A DNA stretch of 52,581 nucleotides from Cyanobacteria bacterium PR.3.49 (GTDB lineage Bacteria > Cyanobacteriota > Vampirovibrionia > Obscuribacterales > Obscuribacteraceae): positions 1-52,581 of the forward strand of contig PNKB01000011.1 in assembly GCA_013997645.1 (NCBI GenBank). Direction: 5' to 3'. Below are positions 7,635-16,788 of this stretch, piece after piece. Position 1 is the first letter of the stretch; each line of letters starts with the position of its first letter. The notes beneath the pieces were generated by a model. The model ran no database searches and was not told the origin of the DNA. It was given only the letters and a program-made list of their open reading frames with translations. Both the position numbers and the translations under genes were made by a program.

Positions 7635-10526
7635 ATGATGAAATTAGAAAAAGAAAGTGTTGTGAGTTCAATCACAGAAGTTCGAGATCTGGTGCATCGC
7701 GCCAGTATAGTCCTCGCACATTACTGGCCAATGACTACCTTTGTCCATCACAACCCGCTCCGAAGCTTGGAGACTCTCCCGTTTCACGACGCCATACGTG
7801 TTGCCCGGCGCTTCATCGGCGGCCGCGGTTACTTGCTAAATGAGCAGTACAGGCAGCTTGTACGAACCGGACGGATAGGATACGAGCAGCTGGATGCGGC
7901 AATCCGCTCTATAGCACGCGACGAGCATGTCGATATCGCGGGACGAAAAGTTAGTCACTTCGACGTTCTTCGGGCTCACATGCTGGTCGGAATCACCGCT
8001 CCTTCAGACGACATGGTTGAGGCACTTGTCGATCGTGCATCGATCAGCCAAGAGGTTCTCCAGCTCGCTCAAAGGACCTCAGAAAGGGTGGCACCGACAT
8101 CGCCTCTTCAGTTATCTGGTGCCCAGATCCGCGAACTGGCTAAGCATCTTGCTCCCAGGCTCGAACCTCCGAGTGAGTCCAGTACGATCGGCACAGATAT
8201 GACACTGTTGAGGTGGTGCGACAGAACATGCCATACGCAACTGGAGTTGCTGGTCAACAAGGAAATGATTAAATGGTGCGAGAGTTTTCTTGACGAGGGA
8301 CAGGCCCTATGGGTGATGCCCTACAGGGAGATAGGTTTCTATGGGACCTGGAAAACCCTTGCGGCATTGGAGTGGTCACCATGCGGAATCTCAAACAGCG
8401 CTAAGAAAGTGAAAGCCCTGCCGGAATCTGCGGAAGAAGCCGTGCTTGCCCATCTGGATGCGTTAGCCATTCCCGCGGATCTCCGTCAGGATTATCTGTC
8501 TCTTTTACTGACATCTCTTTCCGGCTGGGCCAGCTACATCAACTGGCGCTCAGAAAATAGCACCTACCTATGGCAAGCGGAATTCCCCATTGATCTAGTC
8601 CAGTTTCTGGCGGTGCGCCTTTTCTACGAAAGAGAGCTAGTCGATCAAACATGTAGAGCTGAGCTCGGCTTCGAAGGCAATTTTCAGAAGGTGATATCGC
8701 ACTTGCAAGCCAGCGCAGTGAGCAAGCCGGATGCCGTTGAGATTGGGCGCCTTGCCTTAGCTTGGCGGCTAACAATGCTTGGAAGCGCGCTAGGCTTTTC
8801 CCAGCAAGAACTTCAGACGGCTGAGGATCGGCTTTTAAATCGGCTTGCGGAGTGGTTGGACGAGTTTCCGGAGTCAGAACACGGGACGGTGTGGCTCAAC
8901 GCCTACGAGGCTGGCTACCATGAGAATCTCATTCAAAACCTTCGACAGTCAGTGTCCAAGCTTAACTTCGAGCAAAACAACAACGCTCCGTCGCGTCCTC
9001 TAGCTCAGGCAATGTTCTGTATCGATGTTCGCTCTGAACCACTCAGGCGCCATCTGGAGTCATTCGGAGACTGTGAAACCATTGGCTTTGCCGGGTTCTT
9101 TGGTATCCCGATTCGCTGTCGTGCGTTTAATCAGCATCACGAGACAGATCAGCTCCCCGCCATTTTGCAGCCCAAGTATACAGTCCATGAGGTTGTCAGA
9201 GAAGACCAGAAGGCAGTCCAGCTCGTCAGGCACAATAGCGGTGCAACAATCTTGAATGCGATTAGTGAGATGCTCGACGACATGAAGTACCATGTGCTCA
9301 CCCCGTACATAATGGTCGAATCAATCGGCTGGTTTTTCGGCGTCCAACTTTTCGGACGGACACTTTTTCCAGAGGCTTATCGTAAGTGGCAAACGCGAAT
9401 TAAGAAGGCGATTGCGCCACCGGTGGCTACACAAATGACCGTCGACCGGACCTGGGACGACCTCGGTTTAACTAGTGAAGAGCAGTGCGCCACTATCGAG
9501 ACTGTTCTCAGGATGATGGGGCTAACCAAAAACTTCGCTCGACTGGTCGTAGTGTGCGGTCATACAAGCACTTCGGACAATAACCCCTACGAGGCGGCGC
9601 TTAACTGCGGTGCATGCGGAGGAAACTCTGGCAAGCCGAACGCGCGGTTGCTCGCAGCCATGGCGAATAAACCATATGTGCGGGAGCATCTCGCAAAAAA
9701 TGGCATCACAGTGCCCGAAGATACGCACTTTGTCGGCGCTGTGCACGACACTACAACAGATGTTGTGGAGCTGTTCGACATCGAAGATCTGCCTGATACT
9801 CATCGGCAGGACCTAGAGAAGTTGCAGCAAAGGTTCAAAGAAGCAGCATTCAAAACAAACGATGAACGCTGTAGGAAACTGCCAGGCGCAACCAAAGATC
9901 CCTCGCGTGCCGCGAAGGAAGTCACCAGGCGATCCGGTGATTGGAGCGAAACACGGCCGGAATGGGGACTTGCCGGAAATGCGGCTTTCATAATCGGTAG
10001 CCGAGCGCTGACAAAAGATATAAATCTTGAAGGCAGGGTGTTTCTAAATTCACACGACTACCGGTTGGACCCCACAGGCGCCCTTCTCGAAGGGCTCATG
10101 ATGGGTCCGATGGTAGTTGGTCAATGGATCAATGCAGAGCACTACTTCTCGGCAACAGATAACGAGGTCTACGGAAGTGGAAGCAAGATCTACCACAATA
10201 TCGTTGGACGAGTCGCTATCATGTCTGGTCCTCAGAGCGATTTGCGCACCGGTCTGGCCTGGCAGTCGATGATGAACGGTGAGCTTCCATATCACGAACC
10301 TTTACGGCTATTCGTCGTGATTGAAGCGCCGCGTCAACGTATTCTGGATATCGTCGAGCGGCAACCAATACTCAAGCAACTGTGCGATAACGAATGGATA
10401 CACCTCATGGCGATCGATCGCGAGAGCGACGAGATGCTTTATCGTTATAGTCCTAAGAAGGGATGGACCGACATTCGTGTATATGGTGATCAGGAAGAAA
10501 GATCAAACGAAAAGGTGCTTTTGTAA
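7635..10526 (+). CDS. dabA: DabA (DUF2309/UPF0753) inorganic carbon transporter subunit
   Basis: A 963-residue protein of the DabA family, the cytoplasmic subunit that carries a beta-CA-like zinc site and is proposed to hydrate CO2 vectorially. The ligands are visible: C462-x-D464-x-R466 in MFCIDVRSEPLRRHLES, H643 in VVCGHTS, and C658 in ALNCGACGG. The 15-residue H-to-C spacing matches the characterised Halothiobacillus DabA. The N-terminal WPMTTFVHHNPL block and C-terminal GQWINAEHYFSATDN...YGSGSK block are also typical. The Asp-Arg dyad is intact here, unlike in the CA-like neighbour. It starts three bases after dabB stops and is the last gene of the operon. Confidence 0.95.
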   Translation: MMKLEKESVVSSITEVRDLVHRASIVLAHYWPMTTFVHHNPLRSLETLPFHDAIRVARRFIGGRGYLLNEQYRQLVRTGRIGYEQLDAAIRSIARDEHVDIAGRKVSHFDVLRAHMLVGITAPSDDMVEALVDRASISQEVLQLAQRTSERVAPTSPLQLSGAQIRELAKHLAPRLEPPSESSTIGTDMTLLRWCDRTCHTQLELLVNKEMIKWCESFLDEGQALWVMPYREIGFYGTWKTLAALEWSPCGISNSAKKVKALPESAEEAVLAHLDALAIPADLRQDYLSLLLTSLSGWASYINWRSENSTYLWQAEFPIDLVQFLAVRLFYERELVDQTCRAELGFEGNFQKVISHLQASAVSKPDAVEIGRLALAWRLTMLGSALGFSQQELQTAEDRLLNRLAEWLDEFPESEHGTVWLNAYEAGYHENLIQNLRQSVSKLNFEQNNNAPSRPLAQAMFCIDVRSEPLRRHLESFGDCETIGFAGFFGIPIRCRAFNQHHETDQLPAILQPKYTVHEVVREDQKAVQLVRHNSGATILNAISEMLDDMKYHVLTPYIMVESIGWFFGVQLFGRTLFPEAYRKWQTRIKKAIAPPVATQMTVDRTWDDLGLTSEEQCATIETVLRMMGLTKNFARLVVVCGHTSTSDNNPYEAALNCGACGGNSGKPNARLLAAMANKPYVREHLAKNGITVPEDTHFVGAVHDTTTDVVELFDIEDLPDTHRQDLEKLQQRFKEAAFKTNDERCRKLPGATKDPSRAAKEVTRRSGDWSETRPEWGLAGNAAFIIGSRALTKDINLEGRVFLNSHDYRLDPTGALLEGLMMGPMVVGQWINAEHYFSATDNEVYGSGSKIYHNIVGRVAIMSGPQSDLRTGLAWQSMMNGELPYHEPLRLFVVIEAPRQRILDIVERQPILKQLCDNEWIHLMAIDRESDEMLYRYSPKKGWTDIRVYGDQEERSNEKVLL

Positions 10527-10620
10527 ATGCGGGAAAGAGTTCCTATCCTTGCGTAGGCGCTCGGCATATGCGGCTTTCAACTATCAGTTTCCGCTTCACA
10601 AATTTCCTGCCCAGGGAAGT

Positions 10621-11022
10621 TTAACTGCGTTTTCTTGGAGTTCGTTTCGTCAATGTCTTCTTTTCCTTGTCGTTGCCGCTCCAGGCATTGCGTGCGCTTT
10701 CTATGGCAGTAGCTATTGTTTGAACTTCGCCTGGATCAGGATCAATCAAGTTTAGCCCGTCCATAAGCCAGTCGGCTAGGCTCGGTTTGCAAAGATGGTA
10801 GAAAACATTTCGTCCTTGTCTGTTCTCTGCAACGATTCCATGCGCGCGAAGCAGTGATAACTGCTGTGATGTGGCTGCCGGAGATAGGTCCAAAATATCC
10901 TTCAGGGCACTTACGGTCAGTTCTTTATTCTTTAACTCCTCAACGATTCGAATTCGAATAGGATGTGACAAGACATTGAGGAGTTGCGCGAGCTTATTAC
11001 TTACTACGATTCGGTATGGCAA
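10621..11022 (-). CDS. ArsR-family transcriptional regulator (copy 3), last gene of the secretion operon
   Basis: A 133-residue winged-helix regulator, paralogous to the genes at 2309 and 3145: LAQLLNVLSHPIRIRIVEEL, SPAATSQQLSLLRAHG, ENRQGRNVFYHLCK. The start is taken as TTG at 11022, preceded by AGAGGAG seven bases upstream. It gives LPYRIVV, matching MPYRVV of copy 1; an ATG 39 bases further upstream has no such site. The C-terminus is a Lys/Arg-rich tail. It follows the TolC-type gene by 68 bases on the same strand and is convergent with dabA. AT-rich GATATC/AATATT repeats at 11045-11075 could be its operator. Confidence 0.88.
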   Translation of the reverse strand: MPYRIVVSNKLAQLLNVLSHPIRIRIVEELKNKELTVSALKDILDLSPAATSQQLSLLRAHGIVAENRQGRNVFYHLCKPSLADWLMDGLNLIDPDPGEVQTIATAIESARNAWSGNDKEKKTLTKRTPRKRS

Positions 11023-11090
11023 TGATATTCTCCTCTGAAATTGCTGATATTCAGATATCAATAAATATTAAACAATAACTCGCCATTGGT

Positions 11091-12569
11091 CTAGAGTTTG
11101 CAGGTGACGATGTCGAAAGCTGCCAGTGCCTGTAAATACTCGACGTGTGCGTCTATCAATCTTATTCGTGCTTCTGCTGTGGCGCGTTCTCTCTGATTAA
11201 CAAGGAACAATGTGCTGTCACCGGCAGCAAATCGCAGCTTTTCTCCTGATTCAACGGATTTCGCTTTGTCCACTTCGGCGGCAAGGGCGGTGAATTTGTC
11301 GAACGAAGTGTTTAGCGCAGAGACGACATCATCGACTTCGGCGCTTATTCTTTGCCGCTCGGCAGCTTCGTCGAAAGTCAATTTCTGCAACTTGGTTTCG
11401 GCAGCCAGTATAAGCCCGCGCGCGGTTCGTTGCCTAAGTGGAATGGAAATGTTGACACCGCCTCGTACGACTGGCCCGATTCCGTTTTTGCCGGTATCGG
11501 CACCCTGTAAGGCGTAAGCATCCATGATTGGTAGAAGTTGATTCTTTGCCAACTGCAGCTCTGTAAGCACAATTTGGCGCTCCGCCGCTATGCGTTTCAG
11601 TTCAGGACGTTGCTGGACTGCGAGCTTGCGAGCAGCCATCCAAGTTTGGTCGGAGATTTTTTCAGGTAGAGGATTCAGGTCCGGCATTGCATCAATCACA
11701 GGCACTGTATCTGGTGTCAGATTCTGCCGCCATAAGTAAACTGACATTTGAATACTGTGCTTCTGGAGGTCTCGCTGAGCTTTTACAAGCCCTGCTTTTC
11801 GTCTTTCTATCTCTTGTTCGGCCTCAATAACTTCTAGTGCAGCGGCATCGCCGCCTGTCACTCTTTCTCTTATTTGATTGACACGTTGTTCTGCGATTTT
11901 TAGTAAATTGTTGGAGACGATCATGCGCGACTTGGCGCCAAGCCATTCCCAATAAACGCCGGCCGCTTTGATAAGCACCTCCATGCGCGCAGCCAGATAA
12001 ATTTGCTGGGCAACAGGTTGGGTAAGTCGAGCCTGCGTCTCTGCAATGACTTTCTCGTTAACGGCGCGTCCTCGCAAAAGCGGCACTGAGACTCCTGCAT
12101 AATATTCTCCGGAGTTGCCGGTCGGAACAAAGGGTGTTTTGGTGTCATTGGGATTAAGTCGCATCCCGGCGAATACTTTCATGCCGGACCTGGTCAACAG
12201 GTCAACCCTGGATTCGTTGTGAATGGCATCTTTTGCTTCACCCGGGGTGAAAATATCTTGCACGCGCAGATACTCGCTTATGTGCGTGAGGGTCGGATCA
12301 AATGCGCCCGACTTTTCAAGCAACTTAGCTATAGCAAGACGGCGCTCGGCATCGGCACTGAGCAGCTTTGGAAAGTTGAAATCTATTGATTGAATGAAAC
12401 CCTTGAGTGTTAGCTGACTCTCGTTGGCTGGCGCTATGGTGCTTTGTGGTTTTTCTTTTGAGAATTCATGCAAGTAAATAGGCGCCGGCAGAGATTGCTC
12501 TTGAGTGTTGGCAGGCAACACCGCTGTTACTACCATTACAGAGACGGCCAGGGCAAGTTTGAGGAGCAT
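11091..12569 (-). CDS. TolC-type outer-membrane efflux protein
   Basis: A 492-residue outer-membrane channel subunit of a tripartite export system. It has a signal peptide (LLKLALAVSVMVVTAVLPANTQ) and long heptad-rich helices with the two-fold repeat of the OEP family, for example VNEKVIAETQARLTQPVAQQ and later RQRTARGLILAAETKLQKLTFDEAAERQR. The start is the second of two close ATGs: GGAGG lies seven bases before 12569, while the ATG at 12575 would overlap that site. It lies six bases after the HlyD gene and completes the ABC-HlyD-TolC set. A decayed fragment of a similar gene is at 2765-2925. Confidence 0.9.
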   Translation of the reverse strand: MLLKLALAVSVMVVTAVLPANTQEQSLPAPIYLHEFSKEKPQSTIAPANESQLTLKGFIQSIDFNFPKLLSADAERRLAIAKLLEKSGAFDPTLTHISEYLRVQDIFTPGEAKDAIHNESRVDLLTRSGMKVFAGMRLNPNDTKTPFVPTGNSGEYYAGVSVPLLRGRAVNEKVIAETQARLTQPVAQQIYLAARMEVLIKAAGVYWEWLGAKSRMIVSNNLLKIAEQRVNQIRERVTGGDAAALEVIEAEQEIERRKAGLVKAQRDLQKHSIQMSVYLWRQNLTPDTVPVIDAMPDLNPLPEKISDQTWMAARKLAVQQRPELKRIAAERQIVLTELQLAKNQLLPIMDAYALQGADTGKNGIGPVVRGGVNISIPLRQRTARGLILAAETKLQKLTFDEAAERQRISAEVDDVVSALNTSFDKFTALAAEVDKAKSVESGEKLRFAAGDSTLFLVNQRERATAEARIRLIDAHVEYLQALAAFDIVTCKL

Positions 12570-12581
12570 CGGCATTCCTCC

Positions 12582-13988
12582 TTACTTGCTTTTGCGTTTG
12601 ATATCGGACAAGCTTTCTTTGCCCTCTGAGTGCCTGAGCCCGAGATCTTCTGGTTTTACCGTAGGTGGGAAGGCGTTGAATTGCCGCCAGAGCTCGAAAC
12701 CGAGCGAGACGGTATCGAGCATTATCCATCCGCTTGCCTCTGCTCCTGGGCGCAAAAACTCCGCCTTAGGCCAGGGCTCATCCTTTCTGGCTTTGATTGC
12801 TTGCCAGTCCGGTTTAACAATGACGCGATAATTATTTTTGCCATTATCAACTGCATCTATCACAGCCACCCGCCCGCCGAACGTACCGACTGCAATGGAA
12901 GGCCAGCCTGCGAATTGCAATGCAGGCCATCCAGCAAACTGTAAACGGACAGGACGCCCGACACTCACAAGAGGAGCATCGTTGTCGCTTATAAGAAGTT
13001 CTACGGCAAGGTCTTGGGTTGAAGGGGCTATTACGGCAAGAACGCTTCCGGCGTCAACTGTGGAGCCAGCGCCGACTTTCAGCAGTTTTACGATGCGACC
13101 GGAACATGGCGCCATCACCTTTCGCTGAGCAACTCGATTGGTCAAATTGCCTATTTCAACATCTAATTTGTATATGTCGCTCGCTATTGATTCGATGGTT
13201 TCCTGCACCTGAGCCATTGTAGCCGCGACATTACTCATGGCAGCTTCGGTATCCGCGATCACTTTGTTTTGATCGAGGCCTGCAACTGTTTCGTCTCGCC
13301 TGGCTATCTCGACTGCTGCCACAGCTCTTTCCACTTCAGTTTTTGCTCTGGCTGCTTCAAATTGAGCAAGCTCGAGGTCGCGCTTAGAGCGCAATCCCTT
13401 GTTGAAGAGGTCATCCATACGTTTCAGGTTCAGGTCAGCAGTCACCGCGTTTTGTTTCGTTGCGATAAGCGCTTGTTCGGCCTGTGAGATTCTGTTGGAA
13501 GCTTGCTTAGCGCGCTCACCAGCCGAAGGCACTGCGGCTTGTTGGGACCTTTTCAAATTGGCGTATTGCGCCGTTAGCGCCTTTAGGCGATTCTTAGCTG
13601 CTTCTTTCCGAGCAAACAAGGCCTTGCGCTGATCGCCGAGCCTGGCCGCTTGATTAGGATCCAGGAATTTTGGGTCAAGATCGGTAAGCTCTGCGACCAG
13701 TTGACCCTTTTGAACTGTTTCGCCGTCTCTAACGCTCCAACTGACGATTCTTCCAGGTATTTGTGCTTCGATATTTTGGGGGCGCTCCATCGGCGAGAAA
13801 ATTATTACCTGCCCGAGTCCGGAAATTGATTGCTGCCAGGGAACGAACATCGCGCTGGCCGAAACCGCAATTACGAGAAGCCAAAGAGACACCGCAATTA
13901 TCCAGGGAGACTTACCTGTTGAGACCATCTGAAAACATCGCGGCTCGTATGGAGTGTCTTTTGGAACTATTGAAAGTGGCTGTTTCAT
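12582..13988 (-). CDS. HlyD-family periplasmic adaptor (membrane fusion protein)
   Basis: A 468-residue adaptor linking the inner-membrane ABC transporter to TolC. There is a single N-terminal membrane segment (residues about 28-50), then a lipoyl-like half (GRIVSWSVRDGETVQKGQLVAEL). A long coiled-coil region (about 110-270, Ala/Lys/Gln-rich) follows, then the second lipoyl half (VMAPCSGRIVKLLKVGAGSTVDAGSVLAVI). The beta-barrel domain contains LQFAGWP twice in succession. The C-terminus (EASGWIMLDTVSLGFELWRQFNAFPP) is typical of exporters fused to peptide ABC systems. It starts three bases after the ABC gene stops. Confidence 0.92.
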   Translation of the reverse strand: MKQPLSIVPKDTPYEPRCFQMVSTGKSPWIIAVSLWLLVIAVSASAMFVPWQQSISGLGQVIIFSPMERPQNIEAQIPGRIVSWSVRDGETVQKGQLVAELTDLDPKFLDPNQAARLGDQRKALFARKEAAKNRLKALTAQYANLKRSQQAAVPSAGERAKQASNRISQAEQALIATKQNAVTADLNLKRMDDLFNKGLRSKRDLELAQFEAARAKTEVERAVAAVEIARRDETVAGLDQNKVIADTEAAMSNVAATMAQVQETIESIASDIYKLDVEIGNLTNRVAQRKVMAPCSGRIVKLLKVGAGSTVDAGSVLAVIAPSTQDLAVELLISDNDAPLVSVGRPVRLQFAGWPALQFAGWPSIAVGTFGGRVAVIDAVDNGKNNYRVIVKPDWQAIKARKDEPWPKAEFLRPGAEASGWIMLDTVSLGFELWRQFNAFPPTVKPEDLGLRHSEGKESLSDIKRKSK

Positions 13989-13991
13989 TGT

Positions 13992-15779
13992 TTATGTACC
14001 TGCGTTTCGAGGCTCTTTGCGCCGTTCAGTTCGACGAACATCGTTGGCGAGCTCAGGAAAGAGTGTTGAAAATTCACTGTCAGTACGCCAGGACAATGTT
14101 GCTGGCGAACCGAATTCAGCTATGTGCCCGCCAGCTAGAACGTAAACCTGGTCGGAACGTTTGACTACTTCTGCATCGTGAGATATGTCTATCAAAGTCC
14201 ACGGATTTTCTGTATCCAGTAGCTGGTCGACGATAGCAATTTTTGTTCTTTCGTCGATGCCGGTGAAAGCTTCATCGAGAATGAGCAATGCTGGGCGATG
14301 CGCAATCGCGCGGGCGATAAGGAGCCTTTGCACTTGCCCCCTCGACAGATTTTTACCACTGGCAATAAGTGGTGTGTGTAGACCTTCAGGAAGACGGGCG
14401 ATTTCTTCTGTGAGCTGAGAGACGGCAAGCGCCCAGCGAACGTCTTTGTGAGATACGTAGTCGCGTCCCATGCGGACATTTTCTTCAATGGTGCCTTCAA
14501 ATATTTCGTTTGAGTCGCCAACAAAGCCAATATGCTGGCGCATGGCAGAAAGGCTTGCATCGCGAGCGTCTAATCCGGCAATTTCTATAGCACCAGAATC
14601 GGGCTCCAGGAGCCCGCACAGTATGTGAGCAAGGGTAGTTTTCCCTGCTCCACTAGCTCCCACCAGACTAGCTCTTTCTCCTGCCTGAACAGTCAAGTTG
14701 ACGTTGTCTAAAACTTGCGCGTCCGAATGATAGCCAAAAGACACATCGAGCATAACCACCGAGGCACCATGTACGGTATCACTCAATTCAGTGCCACCTT
14801 TTCGCTCTAGTGGGAGATCGGTAAGGTGTCCGACTTTGTCTAGGCCGGTGAGCAGATCGTAATAAGTGTCACAATTGCGTATAAGTTTTTCGAGAGCGGA
14901 AAGTACGTTCAGTACAACGAGTTCAGCGGCAACAAGTTGCCCTAATGTGAGCTGGCGATTAATCACAAGCCATCCGCCAATAGCCAAGATACCGGCACTT
15001 GCCAGTGCCTGGAAGAGATACGTGCTGAATGATTGACGAAAGAGAACAGCAAAGTGAGACCGTCGTGCATCCAAGTAGTTGACAATCAGTTGATCGGAGC
15101 GCTCCAGGATAAACTTTGGGAAGCCTTGAGTCTTGAAGCTTATGTGACACCTACCGAGATCTTCTAACCATTCTGCTACTCGATATTTTTCATGAGACTC
15201 GTGAATGCTCGTTTTGATACCACCCACTCCAAGCACCATAGAGCAGGCAATAATAAAGGCGATAATTGCAAAGTCGAACGCGAGAAGCCATGGGCTGTAA
15301 AAGGCCATCAAGATAAGACCAATTGCCACTTGCAGCAGAGACGCCGGCACATCGAGAAGCAATTTTCCCCACGCCTTCTGAACTGTCATAACATCGAAGA
15401 ATCGATTTACCAGCTCCGGCATGTATTCCTTTGACAGGGCTTGAGTCTGGATCTTCGGTATGCGCGCCCCAAGCTGCATAACAACGCGCGCAAAAATTCG
15501 CTGTTGCAAAGTCTCAACAAGCCGCAGCTTGAACATGCGCAGAATGGCGACAAACAAAAGACCTGCAAATAGTAGCGCGGTCATAACGATAAGAGGCTGA
15601 AGGAAGATGCCTGCCGCTATCGTATTCACTACTGCTTGAGCAGCCAAGGGCACCGCCAGGGACAACAAGCCAGTCACGAGCGTATAGCTGACAAGAATGG
15701 AGATGTCGCGGGCATCGGTTTTGACCAGGTCCCAGAAGCGGTCGAGCGGCTGGAGATGCTGCGTGCTGTTGGACAACAT
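13992..15779 (-). CDS. ABC transporter, fused permease and ATPase (type I secretion type)
   Basis: A 595-residue half-transporter with a six-helix membrane domain (about 25-310) followed by an ATPase domain. Visible motifs are Walker A GASGAGKTT, the Q-loop region RQHIGFVGDSNEIFEGTI, signature LSRGQVQR, Walker B ALLILDEAFTGID and the switch His in DISHDAE. There is no N-terminal C39 peptidase domain, so a cargo would not be processed by this protein. ATG 15779 has AGGA six bases upstream. As first gene of the ABC-HlyD-TolC-ArsR operon it energises export across both membranes; the substrate is not identified. Confidence 0.93.
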   Translation of the reverse strand: MLSNSTQHLQPLDRFWDLVKTDARDISILVSYTLVTGLLSLAVPLAAQAVVNTIAAGIFLQPLIVMTALLFAGLLFVAILRMFKLRLVETLQQRIFARVVMQLGARIPKIQTQALSKEYMPELVNRFFDVMTVQKAWGKLLLDVPASLLQVAIGLILMAFYSPWLLAFDFAIIAFIIACSMVLGVGGIKTSIHESHEKYRVAEWLEDLGRCHISFKTQGFPKFILERSDQLIVNYLDARRSHFAVLFRQSFSTYLFQALASAGILAIGGWLVINRQLTLGQLVAAELVVLNVLSALEKLIRNCDTYYDLLTGLDKVGHLTDLPLERKGGTELSDTVHGASVVMLDVSFGYHSDAQVLDNVNLTVQAGERASLVGASGAGKTTLAHILCGLLEPDSGAIEIAGLDARDASLSAMRQHIGFVGDSNEIFEGTIEENVRMGRDYVSHKDVRWALAVSQLTEEIARLPEGLHTPLIASGKNLSRGQVQRLLIARAIAHRPALLILDEAFTGIDERTKIAIVDQLLDTENPWTLIDISHDAEVVKRSDQVYVLAGGHIAEFGSPATLSWRTDSEFSTLFPELANDVRRTERRKEPRNAGT

Positions 15780-16005
15780 GCTTTCCTCGCAACGAGACTA
15801 AGGTCTAGAATAGCATAAAATATCTATATATTCAAGTATTTAAACATATGGAAATCATTAAAAGTGCACATGTCGGCTTGACGGTGAGTTAGATGCACTC
15901 AAGTTCGTTCGGCAAGGTTGCTGGTCTGGCCGACCTCTCCTGTGAGAGTTTGCGCGAGCCGTGAGAGTGTTTGCTACGATAAACAGGACTAAGCAGGAAT
16001 AACTC
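15780..16005. promoter_or_regulatory. Divergent promoter region with AT-rich repeats
   Basis: This 226-base gap separates the minus-strand export operon from the plus-strand secreted family. The part next to the ABC gene is very AT-rich (about 15810-15855), with repeated TATCTATATATTC and ATATGG-like words. That would suit a promoter with an ArsR-type site for the operon ending in arsR copy 3. No exact match to the GCATACATGC half-site is present, so the assignment is weak. Confidence 0.3.
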
Positions 16006-16788
16006 ATGCGCACTGGTGAGCGTTCGACAAGATTGAAATATGGTTGTGCGGTCACGTTTGCAGCGTTTGCCGCCTGTAGCACATTGGCTCATGTGTATGC
16101 TGCGCCTGCTTATGCGGCATCAACAAAAGAGTGGCAGTTCGAGCAAAAACATCACCACAGCGGATATCACAAGTTTTACATCGCGCCGAAAGCCGTAAAA
16201 ATCGTCAACACAAATTTGGGCTATCAGCTGGTTTCCAAAGCGCCTGACTGGAATGTGAGCATCTTTCGCAACGATGATAAAGTCATTTGCACTTTGACGA
16301 GAAATCAATATTACAAACAGCAAGCTGTCCATCCGGATAACCTGCGCATCAACAAATTTCCGGTCGTTGGTAAAGAGGAGCTGCTCGGAACGAAAACGAC
16401 AGTCTATCGGGGTCCGCATCACGACGATTGGGTGGCGACGTTCAAAGATGTGCCGGTGGAAGTTTATGACTTAATCACAGCCTATTACAAAACTCCGCCT
16501 GTGGACGGCGTTGTGCTCAAGTCTTACAAACCGCCTGTCAAAGGTCCGAAGAAGACAAAACTGGCTTCAATGTGGCTTGATGAGCATGAGTCGGGAACAA
16601 GGTTGACGGCCTCCAAGCTGAAAGAATTGCCGTACAATGCTGCCGATTTCGCAATACCTAAAGACTTCAGAAAAGTGATGGATGTGAAAGCAGTGACCAC
16701 GTCTATCGAAGGTCGCCGTGAGGCAGAGTCGATTATTGAACAGATGGGGGTCGGGGAAGCATTGGGAAATTCCCGTGGCAAAAAATAG
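16006..16788 (+). CDS. Secreted protein of the five-member paralogous family (member 2)
   Basis: A 260-residue protein with a signal peptide ending near AAPAYAAS. The mature protein has the family blocks: WQFEQKHHHSGYHKFYI, VSKAPDWNVSIFRNDDKVIC, HHDDWVATFKDVP, LKELPYNAADFAIPKDFR and GRREAESIIEQMGVGEALG. It is closest to member 4 at 17566, with which it shares nearly the whole C-terminal block. AGGA lies eight bases before ATG 16006. It is first of a tight three-gene tandem set. No catalytic residues are apparent. The conserved His-His and DDK residues could bind a metal or ligand, but that is speculation. Confidence 0.85.
   Translation: MRTGERSTRLKYGCAVTFAAFAACSTLAHVYAAPAYAASTKEWQFEQKHHHSGYHKFYIAPKAVKIVNTNLGYQLVSKAPDWNVSIFRNDDKVICTLTRNQYYKQQAVHPDNLRINKFPVVGKEELLGTKTTVYRGPHHDDWVATFKDVPVEVYDLITAYYKTPPVDGVVLKSYKPPVKGPKKTKLASMWLDEHESGTRLTASKLKELPYNAADFAIPKDFRKVMDVKAVTTSIEGRREAESIIEQMGVGEALGNSRGKK

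Noticed and set aside
12898..12946. Apparent in-frame duplication LQFAGWP-A-LQFAGWP-S in the HlyD protein
   Set aside because: HlyD proteins of this exporter subfamily commonly carry a similar doubled GWP motif before VAVGTFGG, so it is probably an old family feature and not a recent duplication.
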